DNA from: an uncultured Clostridium sp.
GTDB taxonomy: Bacteria > Bacillota > Clostridia > TANB77 > CAG-508
Assembly: GCA_946487895.1 (NCBI GenBank)
Contig: CAMLUO010000002.1
Span: forward strand, 29,999 to 93,998
Direction: 5' to 3'
DNA length: 64,000 bases
The notes beneath the pieces were generated by a model. The model saw only the letters and a program-made list of their open reading frames with translations. It was not told the DNA's origin and searched no databases. Positions 1 to 10,473 of this stretch are shown piece after piece. Position 1 is the stretch's first letter, and each line of letters begins with the position of its first letter. Position numbers and translations under genes: made by a program.

Positions 1-303
1 AAAACGTTTTCCAAAGCCCATTCCTCTTAAGTAATTTGCTCCTTCTTTTGCATATGAATGAATTTTTTCTAAATCTTGTGCATTGTCTACTTTTTTACAG
101 TTGCATAATAGGGATGCCGTTAATAAAAGGTTTGAATCTACTTGAATTTTTGAATAGTTTAAAAACATTCTTACTAGTTCTGTTTTAAATACTACTGATT
201 TATCAAAAAATATATTTGTCTTTTTTGATAAATAATACACTATTTCCATTTTTGATGCTAAATCTTCCTCTTCCAATATGTAATCTGCAAATGTATCCAT
301 CAT
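1..303 (-). CDS. Unknown protein, N-terminal 101 residues (cut by window edge)
   Basis: An open frame runs from an ATG at 303 off the left edge. An AAGGAGGA ribosome site sits five bases upstream of the first of two adjacent ATGs, and a good promoter (TTGAAA-17-TATAAT) lies behind it. The visible part is mostly helical, acidic at the N-terminus (DTFADYILEEEDLASKMEIV), with a hydrophobic stretch LLLTASLLCNC near residue 65. I do not recognise the family. The leucine-rich helix followed by CKKVDN loosely recalls HD-domain proteins, but no HD pair is visible in this part. No stop codon interrupts the frame. Confidence 0.7.
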   Translation of the reverse strand, partial: MMDTFADYILEEEDLASKMEIVYYLSKKTNIFFDKSVVFKTELVRMFLNYSKIQVDSNLLLTASLLCNCKKVDNAQDLEKIHSYAKEGANYLRGMGFGKRF

Positions 304-337
304 ATGCGTCCTCCTTTGTTCATAATCATACACTTTT

Positions 338-366
338 ATTATACGAAAAAATATCGTTTTTTTCAA
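338..366 (-). promoter_or_regulatory. Sigma-A-type promoter for the left-edge gene
   Basis: Read on the minus strand: -35 TTGAAA (366-361), a 17-base spacer, -10 TATAAT (343-338). It lies between the rnhA stop and the ribosome site at 309-316, so the left-edge gene has its own transcript start. Confidence 0.65.
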
Positions 367-398
367 TATTTTTGCAATATGTAATAAAAATGTAATAT

Positions 399-827
399 TT
401 ATTCTATTGCGTTTCTAGCAAGCTCATCACATCTATTATTAAACTCATTATCACTATGTCCTTTTACTTTTATGAATTTTACTTGATGTGTTTTTGTTAA
501 TTCATATAGCTCTTTCCATAGTTCTTGATTCTTAACAGGTTCTTTACTTGAAGTTTTCCAATTATTTTTCACCCAATTTCCTATCCAATTTTGTAAAAAT
601 GCATTAACCACATATGCACTATCACTATATAAATCTACTTGGCATGGAAATTTTAGCATTTTTAATGCTTCTATTACTGCTGTCAACTCCATTTCATTGT
701 TTGTTGTATTTTTCTTTCCTCCTGAAATTTCTTTTTTATTTCCTTGATACATTAGTATTGCTCCCCAACCTCCTGGTCCAGGATTTCCTGAGCAAGCTCC
801 ATCAGTATATATTGTAACTTTCTCCAT
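399..827 (-). CDS. rnhA: Ribonuclease HI
   Basis: Cleaves the RNA strand of RNA-DNA hybrids in the cytoplasm. The 142-residue length is typical. It begins with the signature [17 protein letters not shown]. The catalytic set is visible: Asp9, Glu47 (NNEMEL), Asp69 (YSDSAYV) and Asp134 (CDELARN), with His124 in [10 protein letters not shown]. The start ATG at 827 follows a purine-rich AAGGAAAG site. It is transcribed away from tmcAL, and the two promoters overlap in the 148-base gap between the genes. Nothing in the sequence looks damaged. Confidence 0.97.
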   Translation of the reverse strand: MEKVTIYTDGACSGNPGPGGWGAILMYQGNKKEISGGKKNTTNNEMELTAVIEALKMLKFPCQVDLYSDSAYVVNAFLQNWIGNWVKNNWKTSSKEPVKNQELWKELYELTKTHQVKFIKVKGHSDNEFNNRCDELARNAIE

Positions 828-904
828 CTTTTCTTTCCTTTCTTAAATTGCTTATTTTTAATCACAAAACATTTCTTAACTTTTATTGATTTTCTCATGT
901 TTAT

Positions 905-933
905 TTGTATTTTAGCCGTTTTTATGGTATCAT
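905..933 (+). promoter_or_regulatory. Probable tmcAL promoter
   Basis: TTGTAT (905-910), 17 bases, TATCAT (928-933), about 40 bases before the tmcAL start. The -35 is weak, so the assignment is tentative. It overlaps the minus-strand promoter at 932-960. Confidence 0.4.
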
Positions 934-960
934 TATATCAGTTATGAAAAAAATATACAA
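932..960 (-). promoter_or_regulatory. Probable rnhA promoter
   Basis: On the minus strand TTGTAT (960-955), 17 bases, then a perfect TATAAT (937-932). It points toward rnhA, leaving an untranslated leader of about 95 bases, and overlaps the divergent tmcAL promoter. Confidence 0.5.
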
Positions 961-975
961 GATAGGAGGTTCAAT

Positions 976-2208
976 ATGGGCAAAGTTTTAGGGATTATTG
1001 CAGAATATAATCCATTTCACAATGGTCATTTATATCACTTGCAAGAATCAAAAAAACAAACAGGTTCTACATATACCGTTGCCATCATGAGTGGGAACTT
1101 TACTCAACGTGGCAGTACATCTATCATAGACAAATGGTCTAAAGCTGAAATTGCTCTTTATTGTGGTGTTGATTTAGTCATCGAACTTCCTGTTTTATAT
1201 AGCATTTCAAGTGCTGAAAATTTTGCAGATGGAGCTATTAAAATATTAGACTCATTAAAGGTTGTTGATTATTTATCATTTGGTGCTGAAACAGCTGACA
1301 TTCCTACCTTGCAGCAAATTGCTAAAGTTCTTTATACAGAACCAAGACAATATAAAACACTTTTATCTCATGAATTAAAGAAAGGTTTATCTTTTCCAAA
1401 GGCTAGAGAAAATGCATTAATGATGTACCTAAATGATATTAGAAGATTTACAAATGTTATTTCTTCTCCTAACAATATTTTAGGAATTGAATATTTAAAA
1501 GCTTTGATGAAATATAAGAGTAACATCCAACCTGTTGCTATTCATAGGTCTTCAGTTGGATATAATGATTTAGAATATACAGATAATATGGCAAGTAGCA
1601 CAGCTATTCGTAATATTATTAAAAATAATGGTTTTGATGTATTGAGAAATGTTATTCCAGAGCCTAGTTATTCTATTTTAATAAAAAATATTAAACAAGG
1701 CCACATTGTTCCAGATTTATCAACTTTCGAAAAGGAAATTATATATAATTTAAGAAAAATGGATGTTTCTGAAATTGCTGAACTTCCTGATGTTTCTGAA
1801 GGTTTGGAATTTGCTTTAAAAAATGCTGCAAATTCATGTAATACTTTGAATGAATTTTTGAATATAATAAAGTCTAAAAGATATACTACTACTCGTATTC
1901 AACGTATTTTAGTGTATTCTTTACTTGGTATTACGAAAAAAGATATGGAATTGTCAAAAAAGGTTACTCCTTATGTTAGGGTTCTTGCTACTAATAAACG
2001 TGGAAAATACCTAATTTCTGAGATTTTAAAGGCTAACCCTAAACTTGAAATTGTTACTTCTGTTAAACGTTATTTGGATAGTAATCCTAACAAGAATTAT
2101 CAATTATTGCTTGATAAGGATATTTGGGCTACTAATGTTTATACTATTGGCTATGAGGCTGATTCTTGGAATAATTTGGATTTTACTAAGAAGATTATTA
2201 CGTTGTAA
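976..2208 (+). CDS. tmcAL: tRNA(Met) cytidine acetate ligase (TmcAL family)
   Basis: This is a nucleotidyltransferase-like enzyme that, in the characterised family, uses ATP and acetate to acetylate the wobble cytidine of elongator tRNA-Met. The 410-residue protein starts GIIAEYNPFHNGH, with the HxGH nucleotide-binding motif at residues 15-18, followed by IMSGNFTQRG at 38-46. The start is fixed by AGGAGG seven bases upstream. It is one of only two plus-strand genes. Its TAA stop is the first part of the palindromic repeat at 2207-2240. A tRNA-Met gene, the likely substrate type, lies about 0.7 kb downstream. The identity is clear; the acetylation activity is known from homologues, not seen here. 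Confidence 0.93.
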   Translation: MGKVLGIIAEYNPFHNGHLYHLQESKKQTGSTYTVAIMSGNFTQRGSTSIIDKWSKAEIALYCGVDLVIELPVLYSISSAENFADGAIKILDSLKVVDYLSFGAETADIPTLQQIAKVLYTEPRQYKTLLSHELKKGLSFPKARENALMMYLNDIRRFTNVISSPNNILGIEYLKALMKYKSNIQPVAIHRSSVGYNDLEYTDNMASSTAIRNIIKNNGFDVLRNVIPEPSYSILIKNIKQGHIVPDLSTFEKEIIYNLRKMDVSEIAELPDVSEGLEFALKNAANSCNTLNEFLNIIKSKRYTTTRIQRILVYSLLGITKKDMELSKKVTPYVRVLATNKRGKYLISEILKANPKLEIVTSVKRYLDSNPNKNYQLLLDKDIWATNVYTIGYEADSWNNLDFTKKIITL

Positions 2209-2240
2209 TGTCGCATTGGGGACGTTTCTCATGCGACATT
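2207..2240 (+). repeat. GGGACG palindrome, type A copy 1
   Basis: A 34-base palindrome with perfect 10-base arms AATGTCGCAT / ATGCGACATT around a core GGGGACGTTTCT. It begins inside the tmcAL stop codon. Related copies lie at 16799, 24204 and 63698. It may also act as a transcription terminator, since T-rich sequence follows. Confidence 0.85.
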
Positions 2241-2476
2241 TTTATTATAGCACTTTCTTTTATCTCCATTTTGTGCTATTACATAACAAGCATAACAAGT
2301 TAATTTATAATCTTTTTGTTTTCTTTCTACTCCTAAGCCTATTTGCACCATTTTGTCGACGTCAACAAAATGGTCAAACGCATCAATACCAGTATTTTCA
2401 CTCCATTCTCATTAAAGTGTTTAATATCTTCAAAAATTTGATAATTATAATTTTGAATTTCTTTTAGCTTATTCAT
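2229..2476 (-). pseudogene. Remnant of a DinD-like (DNA-damage-inducible protein D) gene
   Basis: From an ATG at 2476 the minus strand reads MNKLKEIQNYNYQIFEDIKH FNENG, then a change of frame. The second frame reads DHFVDVDKMVQIGLG followed by DYKLTCYACYVIAQNGDKRK. The phrase DYKLxxYACYxIxQNGDxRK is the hallmark of DinD/BRO-like proteins. The middle of the domain is missing, and the frame ends inside the palindromic repeat (TGA at 2229). Unlike the CGG sites elsewhere in this window, no CGG marks the frame change, so this looks like true decay. No convincing ribosome site is seen. Confidence 0.7.
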
Positions 2477-2520
2477 AAATCGTCATCTTTTAACTGTTGT
2501 GCATTATATATAAGTAAAAC

Positions 2521-2754
2521 TTAAATCTTAACTTTATACTCTCTATATTTATCACATAAATTCAATGTACTTTTATTAAAAATTTTATCTTTAGGTATTA
2601 AATACATTTCTGATTTCTCATTTAGTACAAATAAAAAGTCATAATCCTGCGTATCATTTAATGGAATTGAAACGACATATCCATTTGTAGTAAAATATGC
2701 TATTGCCATACCTAAACTAGAATTTCCTTTTTCTTTATTTGTTTTAAAATTCAT
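2521..2754 (-). pseudogene. Internally deleted PD-(D/E)XK endonuclease-like gene
   Basis: A 77-residue open frame with a good AAAGGAGAG ribosome site. Residues 8-36 (KGNSSLGMAIAYFTTNGYVV then SIPLNDTQDYD) match the start of the group I intron-type PD-(D/E)XK endonuclease family. The C-terminal part (FVLNEKSEMYLIPKDKI then LCDKYREYKV) matches the end of the same family. The catalytic middle, including the conserved Q-V-K strand, is absent, so it should lack nuclease activity. It sits next to the dinD remnant, suggesting decayed mobile or phage-derived DNA. The family call is from memory of related sequences. Confidence 0.6.
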
Positions 2755-2821
2755 CGCTCTCTCCTTTCAAAACATTTGTTTGTTTTATAGTTAAAAATAA
2801 AATACAAGTCTCCTTGTATTT

Positions 2822-2907
2822 TGGTGGGCAGGGAAGGATTCGAACCTTCGTACTCAAATGAGAACAGATTTACAGTCTGCCGCCTTTAGCCACTCGGCCA
2901 CCTACCC
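2822..2907 (-). tRNA. tRNA-Tyr (GTA)
   Basis: 86 bases including an encoded CCA. The acceptor arms GGGTAGG / CCTGCCC pair fully (one G-T). The anticodon loop contains ACTGTAAAT (GTA), there is a long variable arm as expected for tRNA-Tyr, and the T-loop is GGTTCGAATCC. Confidence 0.97.
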
Positions 2908-2922
2908 AAATATAAATAAAAA

Positions 2923-2999
2923 TGGTGCTCCCTCAAGGATTCGAACCTTGGACCCACCGGTTATGAGCCGGTTGCTCTGACCAACTGAGCTAAGGGAGC
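2923..2999 (-). tRNA. tRNA-Met (CAT)
   Basis: 77 bases including the encoded CCA. The acceptor arms GCTCCCT / AGGGAGC pair perfectly. The anticodon stem-loop is CCGGCTCATAACCGG, anticodon CAT. The first pair is G-C, so it is not the initiator. It is most likely elongator tRNA-Met. A lysidine-modified tRNA-Ile2 has the same anticodon and cannot be excluded by eye. Confidence 0.9.
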
Positions 3000-3031
3000 A
3001 TCTATGCTCTTTTTATTTGAGCACATTTAGA

Positions 3032-3060
3032 AGTATAAACCATTTTAGAACAAAAGTCAA
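3032..3060 (-). promoter_or_regulatory. Strong promoter for the tRNA pair
   Basis: On the minus strand TTGACT (3060-3055), 17 bases, TATACT (3037-3032), about 33 bases before the tRNA-Met 5' end. Both hexamers are one base from consensus. Confidence 0.8.
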
Positions 3061-3103
3061 TACTTTTTCGAAAATTTTTCATTTCAAGTACAAATATTTT
3101 TTA

Positions 3104-4079
3104 TTACAAGTTTTCTAATACATCTTCATAACAAGTAACAGGCTTTGCTCCCTGTTTAATTAAATCATTTGTACCAATAGAATTTAAAGAATTAATATTG
3201 CCGTGGTACAACAAAAACCTCTTTTCCCTGTTCTAAGGCAAAATCAACTGTTAATAGTGTTCCACTTTTCTTTTTAGCTTCTATAACTAGCACCGCTTCA
3301 CTTAAGCCACTAATTATACGATTTCTAGCTGGGAAATTCATCTTATCTGGCATAGTTCCCAATGGATATTCGGAGATAATAGTACCACCAACCTTCAATA
3401 TTTCATTTTGTAAAGTTTCATTTTCTTTTGGATATATAATATCTAAGCCACTACCAACTACAGCTATTGGATTGCCAATTGCAAATAGAGTATTGTGGAC
3501 AACTTTTCCACATGTGGATAAGTTATCCACTTTTTTAGCCTTTAGATTTCCGATATGTGAATAACTATCCACACCTTTTGCTAATCCACTAACTATGTTA
3601 AATCCACTTTTCGCTAAACTATACCCAAAATATTTTGCAGCCTTTTTTCCATATTCACTTGCTTCCCTGCAACCAATAATCGCAATAGAAAGCCCTTGAA
3701 AGTCTTTAATATTTCCTTTTACAAACAGACTTATAGGATAATCATATATATTTTTTAACACTTGTGGATAACTTTCATCATTTATTGAAATAATATCCAC
3801 ATTTAACTCTTTCATCTTTCTTATCTGCTCATCAACTTGTTTTTTTATTTTTTCATCAATAATATTTTCTGCTAGCTTTTCCCCTATACCATCAATTTCC
3901 ATTAAATCTTTTTTTGATAAATTATATATTTTTTCTGGATTTTTATAGATTTCTAATAGTTTTTGCTTCCTTCTACTCCCTAAATTTTCTACCATAGAAA
4001 ACCAAATCCAAAATCTCTTTTCTTCTAAATTTCCCATAAATTTATTATATATATTCCACCTTTCTATTTTTAATTTCAT
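3104..4079 (-). CDS. dprA: DprA/Smf DNA-processing protein, read through a +1 frameshift at CGG
   Basis: Loads RecA on incoming single-stranded DNA in transformation. The Rossmann-like core is clear: IIGCREASEYGKKAA, GLAKGVDSYSH, GSGLDIIYPKEN, EYPLG, FPARNRIISG. The frame from 4079 stops at 3192 just after VVP. Skipping one base, the C at 3203 of the CGG at 3203-3201, gives VVPGNINSLNSIGTNDLIK and a stop at 3104-3106, making a normal 324-residue protein. The Gly is residue 293, in the conserved VPG. About 20 extra residues (KKVDNLSTCGKVVHNTLFAI) lie before GSGLD; their DNA is packed with DnaA-box-like sequences. The start is uncertain: ATG 4079 has only a weak site, and Met15 is an alternative. 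Confidence 0.9.
3494..3801. promoter_or_regulatory. Cluster of DnaA-box-like 9-mers inside dprA
   Basis: Compared with TTATNCACA, three exact matches lie at 3513-3521, 3556-3564 and 3763-3771 (all minus strand). Five single-mismatch sites lie at 3494-3502, 3504-3512, 3523-3531, 3565-3573 and 3793-3801. Sites at 3504-3531 are nearly contiguous and form an inverted arrangement. It is coding DNA, and part of it encodes the unusual insertion in DprA. Binding is inferred only from the match. Confidence 0.5.
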
Positions 4080-4156
4080 CTTCTTTTTTTGGATTTTATC
4101 GAAATAATAATAAATGACTAAATTTTTGAATAAAATAAATAATAAAATTTTTAATT

Positions 4157-4198
4157 TTCCTGCAATAGACTATTTTATTTAATACTCTATTACAGGAA
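4157..4198 (-). terminator. Hairpin after folD
   Basis: Arms TTCCTG / CAGGAA extended by AATAGA / TCTATT around an A+T loop, between the folD stop (4206) and dprA. T-rich sequence lies on both sides, so it could work in both directions. Confidence 0.65.
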
Positions 4199-4205
4199 TT
4201 TTTAT

Positions 4206-5069
4206 TTAAAACATTGTATTTTCATCGTTTTGTTCTTTAGCTGCTTTTATAACATTATTCATAAGCATAGCTATTGTCATTGGCCCAACTCCTCCAGGAA
4301 CTGGTGTTATATAACTTGCTATTGGTTCAACTTCTTTAAAATCAACATCACCAACAAGTTTTCCATCTTCATTTCTATTAATTCCAACATCAATTATAAC
4401 TACTCCTGGTTTGACCATATCTTTAGTAACAAATTTAGCTTTTCCAATTGCTGAAATTACTACATCTGCTCTTTTTGTATGTTCTTTTAAATTTTTAGTT
4501 TTAGAATGGCATACGGTAACAGTTGCATTTTTTGATAAACAACATTGTATCAAAGGCTTTCCAACAATATTACTTCTTCCTAATATTACCACATCTTTAC
4601 CTGTTAAGTCAATATTATACTCTTCAAACATTTTCATAACACCATATGGCGTACATGATATGAATGTATCTTCTCCTATACACAATTTTCCTACACTTGA
4701 TGGTGTAAAACCATCCACATCTTTTCTATATGTTATTGTTTTAAATGCTTGATTTATATTTAAATGTTCTGGTACTGGACTTTGTAATAAGATTCCATTT
4801 ATACTTTTATCTTCATTTAATTTCTTTATCAAATCAATCAATTCTTCTTGTGTTGTTTCATCTGATAAAAGGTGTTCTTCATATTCTATCCCAATTTCTT
4901 CGCATGCTCTGCTTTTATTTCTTACATACACTTTAGATGCTGGATTATCTCCAACCATTATTACTGCAAGTTTTGGATTTATTCCTTTTGATTTTAATTC
5001 ATCACATTCAACTTTTAATTCTTTTCTTATTTTTTTTGCTAATTCTTTTCCATCAATAATTGTTGCCAT
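4206..5069 (-). CDS. folD: Bifunctional methylenetetrahydrofolate dehydrogenase / cyclohydrolase
   Basis: Interconverts 5,10-methylene- and 10-formyl-tetrahydrofolate for purine and formyl-Met synthesis. The 287-residue length is normal. The family signature PASKVYVRNKSRACEEIGI contains the catalytic Tyr48 and Lys52. Then come GILLQSPVPEHL, the CTPYGVM loop, the NAD(P)-binding GRSNIVGKP and the C-terminal TPVPGGVGPMTIAML. It ends at a hairpin terminator. The next gene upstream (5101-5343) is 31 bases away and could share its transcript. Confidence 0.97.
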   Translation of the reverse strand: MATIIDGKELAKKIRKELKVECDELKSKGINPKLAVIMVGDNPASKVYVRNKSRACEEIGIEYEEHLLSDETTQEELIDLIKKLNEDKSINGILLQSPVPEHLNINQAFKTITYRKDVDGFTPSSVGKLCIGEDTFISCTPYGVMKMFEEYNIDLTGKDVVILGRSNIVGKPLIQCCLSKNATVTVCHSKTKNLKEHTKRADVVISAIGKAKFVTKDMVKPGVVIIDVGINRNEDGKLVGDVDFKEVEPIASYITPVPGGVGPMTIAMLMNNVIKAAKEQNDENTMF

Positions 5070-5100
5070 TTTTACTTCATACCTTTCTAACTTTTATTTT

Positions 5101-5343
5101 TCAATCTTCTGTTGTCATTTTATATTCAATGTCTTCCATATATGGAAACATCTCTTTTACTCTCTTCAATGTCAACATCAACATTTTTGGTTGTGGATTT
5201 TTTTTGTGCTCTGATAATAGTTTTTGTGTATAACAATTCTCTGCTGTTTTAAATAAAAGATACCTATTTCCAACATAAGTATAATATATTTGGTATCCAT
5301 TTTTTAAGTCAAACCACATTTTTTCAAATGTATAATCTTCCAT
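5101..5343 (-). CDS. Small unknown protein (80 residues)
   Basis: An open frame between ligA and folD in the same direction. The frame extends to an ATG at 5367, but that one has no ribosome site. The ATG at 5343 (MEDYTFEKMW) is preceded by AGAAAGGA at somewhat long spacing and is preferred. It is rich in Tyr, Lys and Glu, with no signal peptide or membrane segment (sequence includes FDLKNGYQIYYTYVGNRYLL). No family recognised. Its placement between two housekeeping genes and its clean ribosome site argue that it is real. Confidence 0.6.
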   Translation of the reverse strand: MEDYTFEKMWFDLKNGYQIYYTYVGNRYLLFKTAENCYTQKLLSEHKKNPQPKMLMLTLKRVKEMFPYMEDIEYKMTTED

Positions 5344-5390
5344 TAATCTTTTCGTTCCTTTCTCCATAAATTATCACTTTTTGGTTAGTG

Positions 5391-7455
<2,065 letters not shown>

Positions 7456-7548
7456 TTATTTTTCACATTACTTCTAATTATTTGCAGATTTTTTAATTTA
7501 TAGCTTTGTGATTTTCTTTATGTATTATATACAATTTTTCAAAAAAAG

Positions 7549-7582
7549 AAAAGGAATTTTATAAAATATTATAATTCCTTTT
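7549..7582 (-). terminator. Terminator overlapping the end of the 925-residue gene
   Basis: Perfect arms AAAAGGAATT / AATTCCTTTT followed on the minus strand by TTCTTTTTTT. The stop codon (7569-7571) is in the loop. Confidence 0.85.
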
Positions 7583-10346
7583 CTTCTATTAATCTTTCTA
7601 AATCTTTTTTGCAATCACCTAAAACTAAATCTGCTTCTGATAACCCTTTATCTCCCACTATTACAAGACCTTTTTGACCATTCGAAATTTGATCATGTAC
7701 TTTTTCTTTATATTTTTCTAGATTTTCTACATCAATATAAATTTTCTTCGTTTCATTATATTTTAAAGTCTTTTCATCTATTGGTGGAATATAATATTCT
7801 ATTCCTTCTTTTTTTAGCACTTCTAGTATTGGTAGCATTGGTCTTAAATATGGTATTTCTATATAGAATTTCATTTCTGGTACTTGAGTTTCACCTTTTT
7901 CTTGAACTAATTTTTCATATGTTTTTCTTATTGATTCTCTTGCCTCGTTCCTTTCTGGTATTGAATTACTATTTTGAAATAAAAATGGATATAATTTATC
8001 TGATATTTTTACATTTTTATTTGTATTATTTTTTTGTAAATATATAGCAAATACTTTTGACAATTTTATATCTAATAACTTTTGGCCATTATTTAGATAC
8101 TCATCATATCCATTGTCTTCAAATTTCATATCTTTTCTTATAGTTTTACCCTTTGTTATAGCAATTAAAGTACTATCTTTTTCATCATCCACATCTGGTA
8201 ATATAGTTACTCTAATTCCTTTTTCTCTTGCATTTGCTAAGTATTCGTAAATTTCTCCTCTTTTTATTCTCATAAAAGATATATCATCTGTTGCCATTTC
8301 ACTTTTTTCATCTAATAATCCTTTTGCTTCTCCAACTTCTTTTTCATATTGTAATATGTCTTTATAACTTTGTGTAACATCAAAACTTTTATCATCTATT
8401 TTTTTAATTTGTTGTCTTTGTTGTTGTTCAGATAAACTTATATATTGTTTTTTTCTTTCTTCTCTTGCTATTCTTTCTTGTTCCTGTCTCTTTTCTTCAG
8501 CTTGTTTTTCCTCTTGCTCTTTTAATCTTTTTTCTTCTATTTCTTTTATAAATGGTACATCAGTTCCTTCAAAAATCCAATCTTTCAAATTCACAGTTTC
8601 TAAGCCTATTGTAACTTTTCCTTTTTCTTGTGTTGATATTTCACTATGTATTTTTTCCTTATACTTTTCTAAATTTTTTCTGTCAATATATATTTTTTTG
8701 GTCATTCTCTCTTTTCTTGTTACTTCATCAACAGGTAAAAGATAATATTCTATTCCTGCTTCTTTTAATTGCTCTAAAATTGGACATATTGGTCTTTTAT
8801 ATGGTATTTCTAGATAGAATTTTATATCTTTTATATCATGTTTTTCGCTTGCGATTTGTTCTATCTTTTTATATAATTTGTAAAAATTCTTTTTTGCATC
8901 CTCTATATAATATACTGCATCATCATAATATAGTTTTCCACTACCATTTATACCTATTTTTATTTTATCAAAATATTTTTTTTCGATAAAATTGCATAAG
9001 TAAATAAATCCCAAACCGACTTTTCCTTTAATATCTCTAGAAGTATAAATTTCTGTATTTATCTCTTTTGGAATATTTTTTTCTATTTCATTCCAATCAA
9101 TTCCTGATGGAAGAATCAATAAATTATTTGACTGTTCTTCATCTGTTAATATTCCAAATTGTATATTTTGTTTTTTTAATTCCATCATCATACTATATAA
9201 TTTATCTTTATCTACTCTAATTACTTGGCTTCCTTCAGTTTTCAATAGACTTCTATTAGTTACTAATCCTTTTTCATTTGCTACGTCTAATTCATAAGAC
9301 AAAATATTTTTATAATTCTGAATTGGGTCAAAATTACTTTCATCAATTTGCTCAATTTTTTCTTTTTGCTGTTCTTCTGTTAAACCTTTATATTTTACTC
9401 TTTCTTTTTCTAATTCTTCTAGTCTTTTTTTCTCCGCTTCTTCTTGCATATGTTTTTCTTCAATCTCTTGTTTTAATTTATCTGTATCTCTATCTATAAA
9501 AGTAATTTTATCTCTTAATACTTTCATAGTTTCAACATATAACTTCATAATCACATCATTATCAAAAACATCTGTAATAAGTCTTTCTTGCTCTTCTGTA
9601 TATGCATTTCCTAATTGATTAATTATTATATCCATGTTTTCTTCTTGCTCATCTAAAGATATTTCTAAATCCTTCAAACTATATTTAAATTTTATTCTTT
9701 CAATCATGTTCCCCATATTTTTTATATCTTCTGCAAAAATATTAGCATAAAAAATTCTTTCTACTTCAGGAGCATTGATAAATCTGTTCGTAAATTGTTG
9801 ATTTGCCATCATTTTACAACATCTAAGCCTATATTTAGCATTAATAAGAGCTTGAATATATTGTTGTTGTTTTAACCCATTAAATTCTTTTTTTCTGCCA
9901 TCTAAAATCTTTAATTTATCTCCTAATTCATAAATTTTATTACTATTTATTTCTTGTTCACTATTTTCTTCTCCACAAAATATTTTATTCAATTCTTTAT
10001 ATATAATTCTAACTTCACTAAGTAAAAATTTTTCTTCACTTACTTTACTAAACTGATTAAAATCACTTCTTATCTCTTGATATAGATCATTAATACGAGC
10101 TTGTGTTCCTAAATCCATTTCAACACTATTTTCTATATAGTTTTCAAGTTCTTGCATTTTCTGCTTGATTTCATCTGCCTTTTCTGGATAGTGTATTTCC
10201 ATGGCTATAATTCTTTGTTTCATTTTTGCTAGTTCTAACACAATACTTCCATCTAATTCATAACTCTCATCTTTTTTTTCTATCTGTGGCATTTCATCTT
10301 CAGTATCTAAACCTAATGCTTTTGATAATTTATCTAAAAATCCCAT
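7569..10346 (-). CDS. Unknown 925-residue coiled-coil protein with a duplicated C-terminal module
   Basis: No family recognised. The N-terminal 300 residues are helical, followed by a charged coiled coil (EEKHMQEEAEKKRLEELEKE). A module of about 270 residues follows and is then repeated after a second coiled coil. Matching phrases: GLTEEQQKEKIEQIDESNFD with SLSEQQQRQQIKKIDDKSFD; NYKNILSYE with SYKDILQYE; KFYLEIPYKRPICPILEQLK with KFYIEIPYLRPMLPILEVLK; KKIYIDRKNLEKYKEKIH with KKIYIDVENLEKYKEKVH. There is no signal peptide or membrane segment, so it is probably cytoplasmic. A good promoter is not evident. It starts MGFLDKL, similar to the MGYLDKI start of the unknown gene at 23094, and ends in its own terminator. 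Confidence 0.85.
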   Translation of the reverse strand: MGFLDKLSKALGLDTEDEMPQIEKKDESYELDGSIVLELAKMKQRIIAMEIHYPEKADEIKQKMQELENYIENSVEMDLGTQARINDLYQEIRSDFNQFSKVSEEKFLLSEVRIIYKELNKIFCGEENSEQEINSNKIYELGDKLKILDGRKKEFNGLKQQQYIQALINAKYRLRCCKMMANQQFTNRFINAPEVERIFYANIFAEDIKNMGNMIERIKFKYSLKDLEISLDEQEENMDIIINQLGNAYTEEQERLITDVFDNDVIMKLYVETMKVLRDKITFIDRDTDKLKQEIEEKHMQEEAEKKRLEELEKERVKYKGLTEEQQKEKIEQIDESNFDPIQNYKNILSYELDVANEKGLVTNRSLLKTEGSQVIRVDKDKLYSMMMELKKQNIQFGILTDEEQSNNLLILPSGIDWNEIEKNIPKEINTEIYTSRDIKGKVGLGFIYLCNFIEKKYFDKIKIGINGSGKLYYDDAVYYIEDAKKNFYKLYKKIEQIASEKHDIKDIKFYLEIPYKRPICPILEQLKEAGIEYYLLPVDEVTRKERMTKKIYIDRKNLEKYKEKIHSEISTQEKGKVTIGLETVNLKDWIFEGTDVPFIKEIEEKRLKEQEEKQAEEKRQEQERIAREERKKQYISLSEQQQRQQIKKIDDKSFDVTQSYKDILQYEKEVGEAKGLLDEKSEMATDDISFMRIKRGEIYEYLANAREKGIRVTILPDVDDEKDSTLIAITKGKTIRKDMKFEDNGYDEYLNNGQKLLDIKLSKVFAIYLQKNNTNKNVKISDKLYPFLFQNSNSIPERNEARESIRKTYEKLVQEKGETQVPEMKFYIEIPYLRPMLPILEVLKKEGIEYYIPPIDEKTLKYNETKKIYIDVENLEKYKEKVHDQISNGQKGLVIVGDKGLSEADLVLGDCKKDLERLIEEKEL

Positions 10347-10421
10347 TTTCTCTCTCCTTTAACAAAACTAACTATAGTTTACCACAGTTTTACATAAAAA
10401 TCAATTTTAAATAAAAGAAAA

Positions 10422-10449
10422 AACTAAGAGATTTTTATTTCTCTTAGTT
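10422..10449 (-). terminator. Terminator after the sortase gene
   Basis: Arms AACTAAGAGA / TCTCTTAGTT with an eight-base loop; on the minus strand it runs into TTTTCTTTTATTT. Confidence 0.9.
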
Positions 10450-10473
10450 CAAATTTTATATTTATTAAATTAT

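Noticed and set aside
2045-2467. Plus-strand 140-codon frame overlapping tmcAL
   Set aside because: It overlaps a certain gene, has no ribosome site and runs antisense to the dinD remnant.
2923-2999. tRNA-Ile2 (lysidine CAT)
   Set aside because: Possible, but the body looks closer to elongator tRNA-Met of Clostridia; it cannot be settled by eye, so tRNA-Met is kept with reduced confidence.
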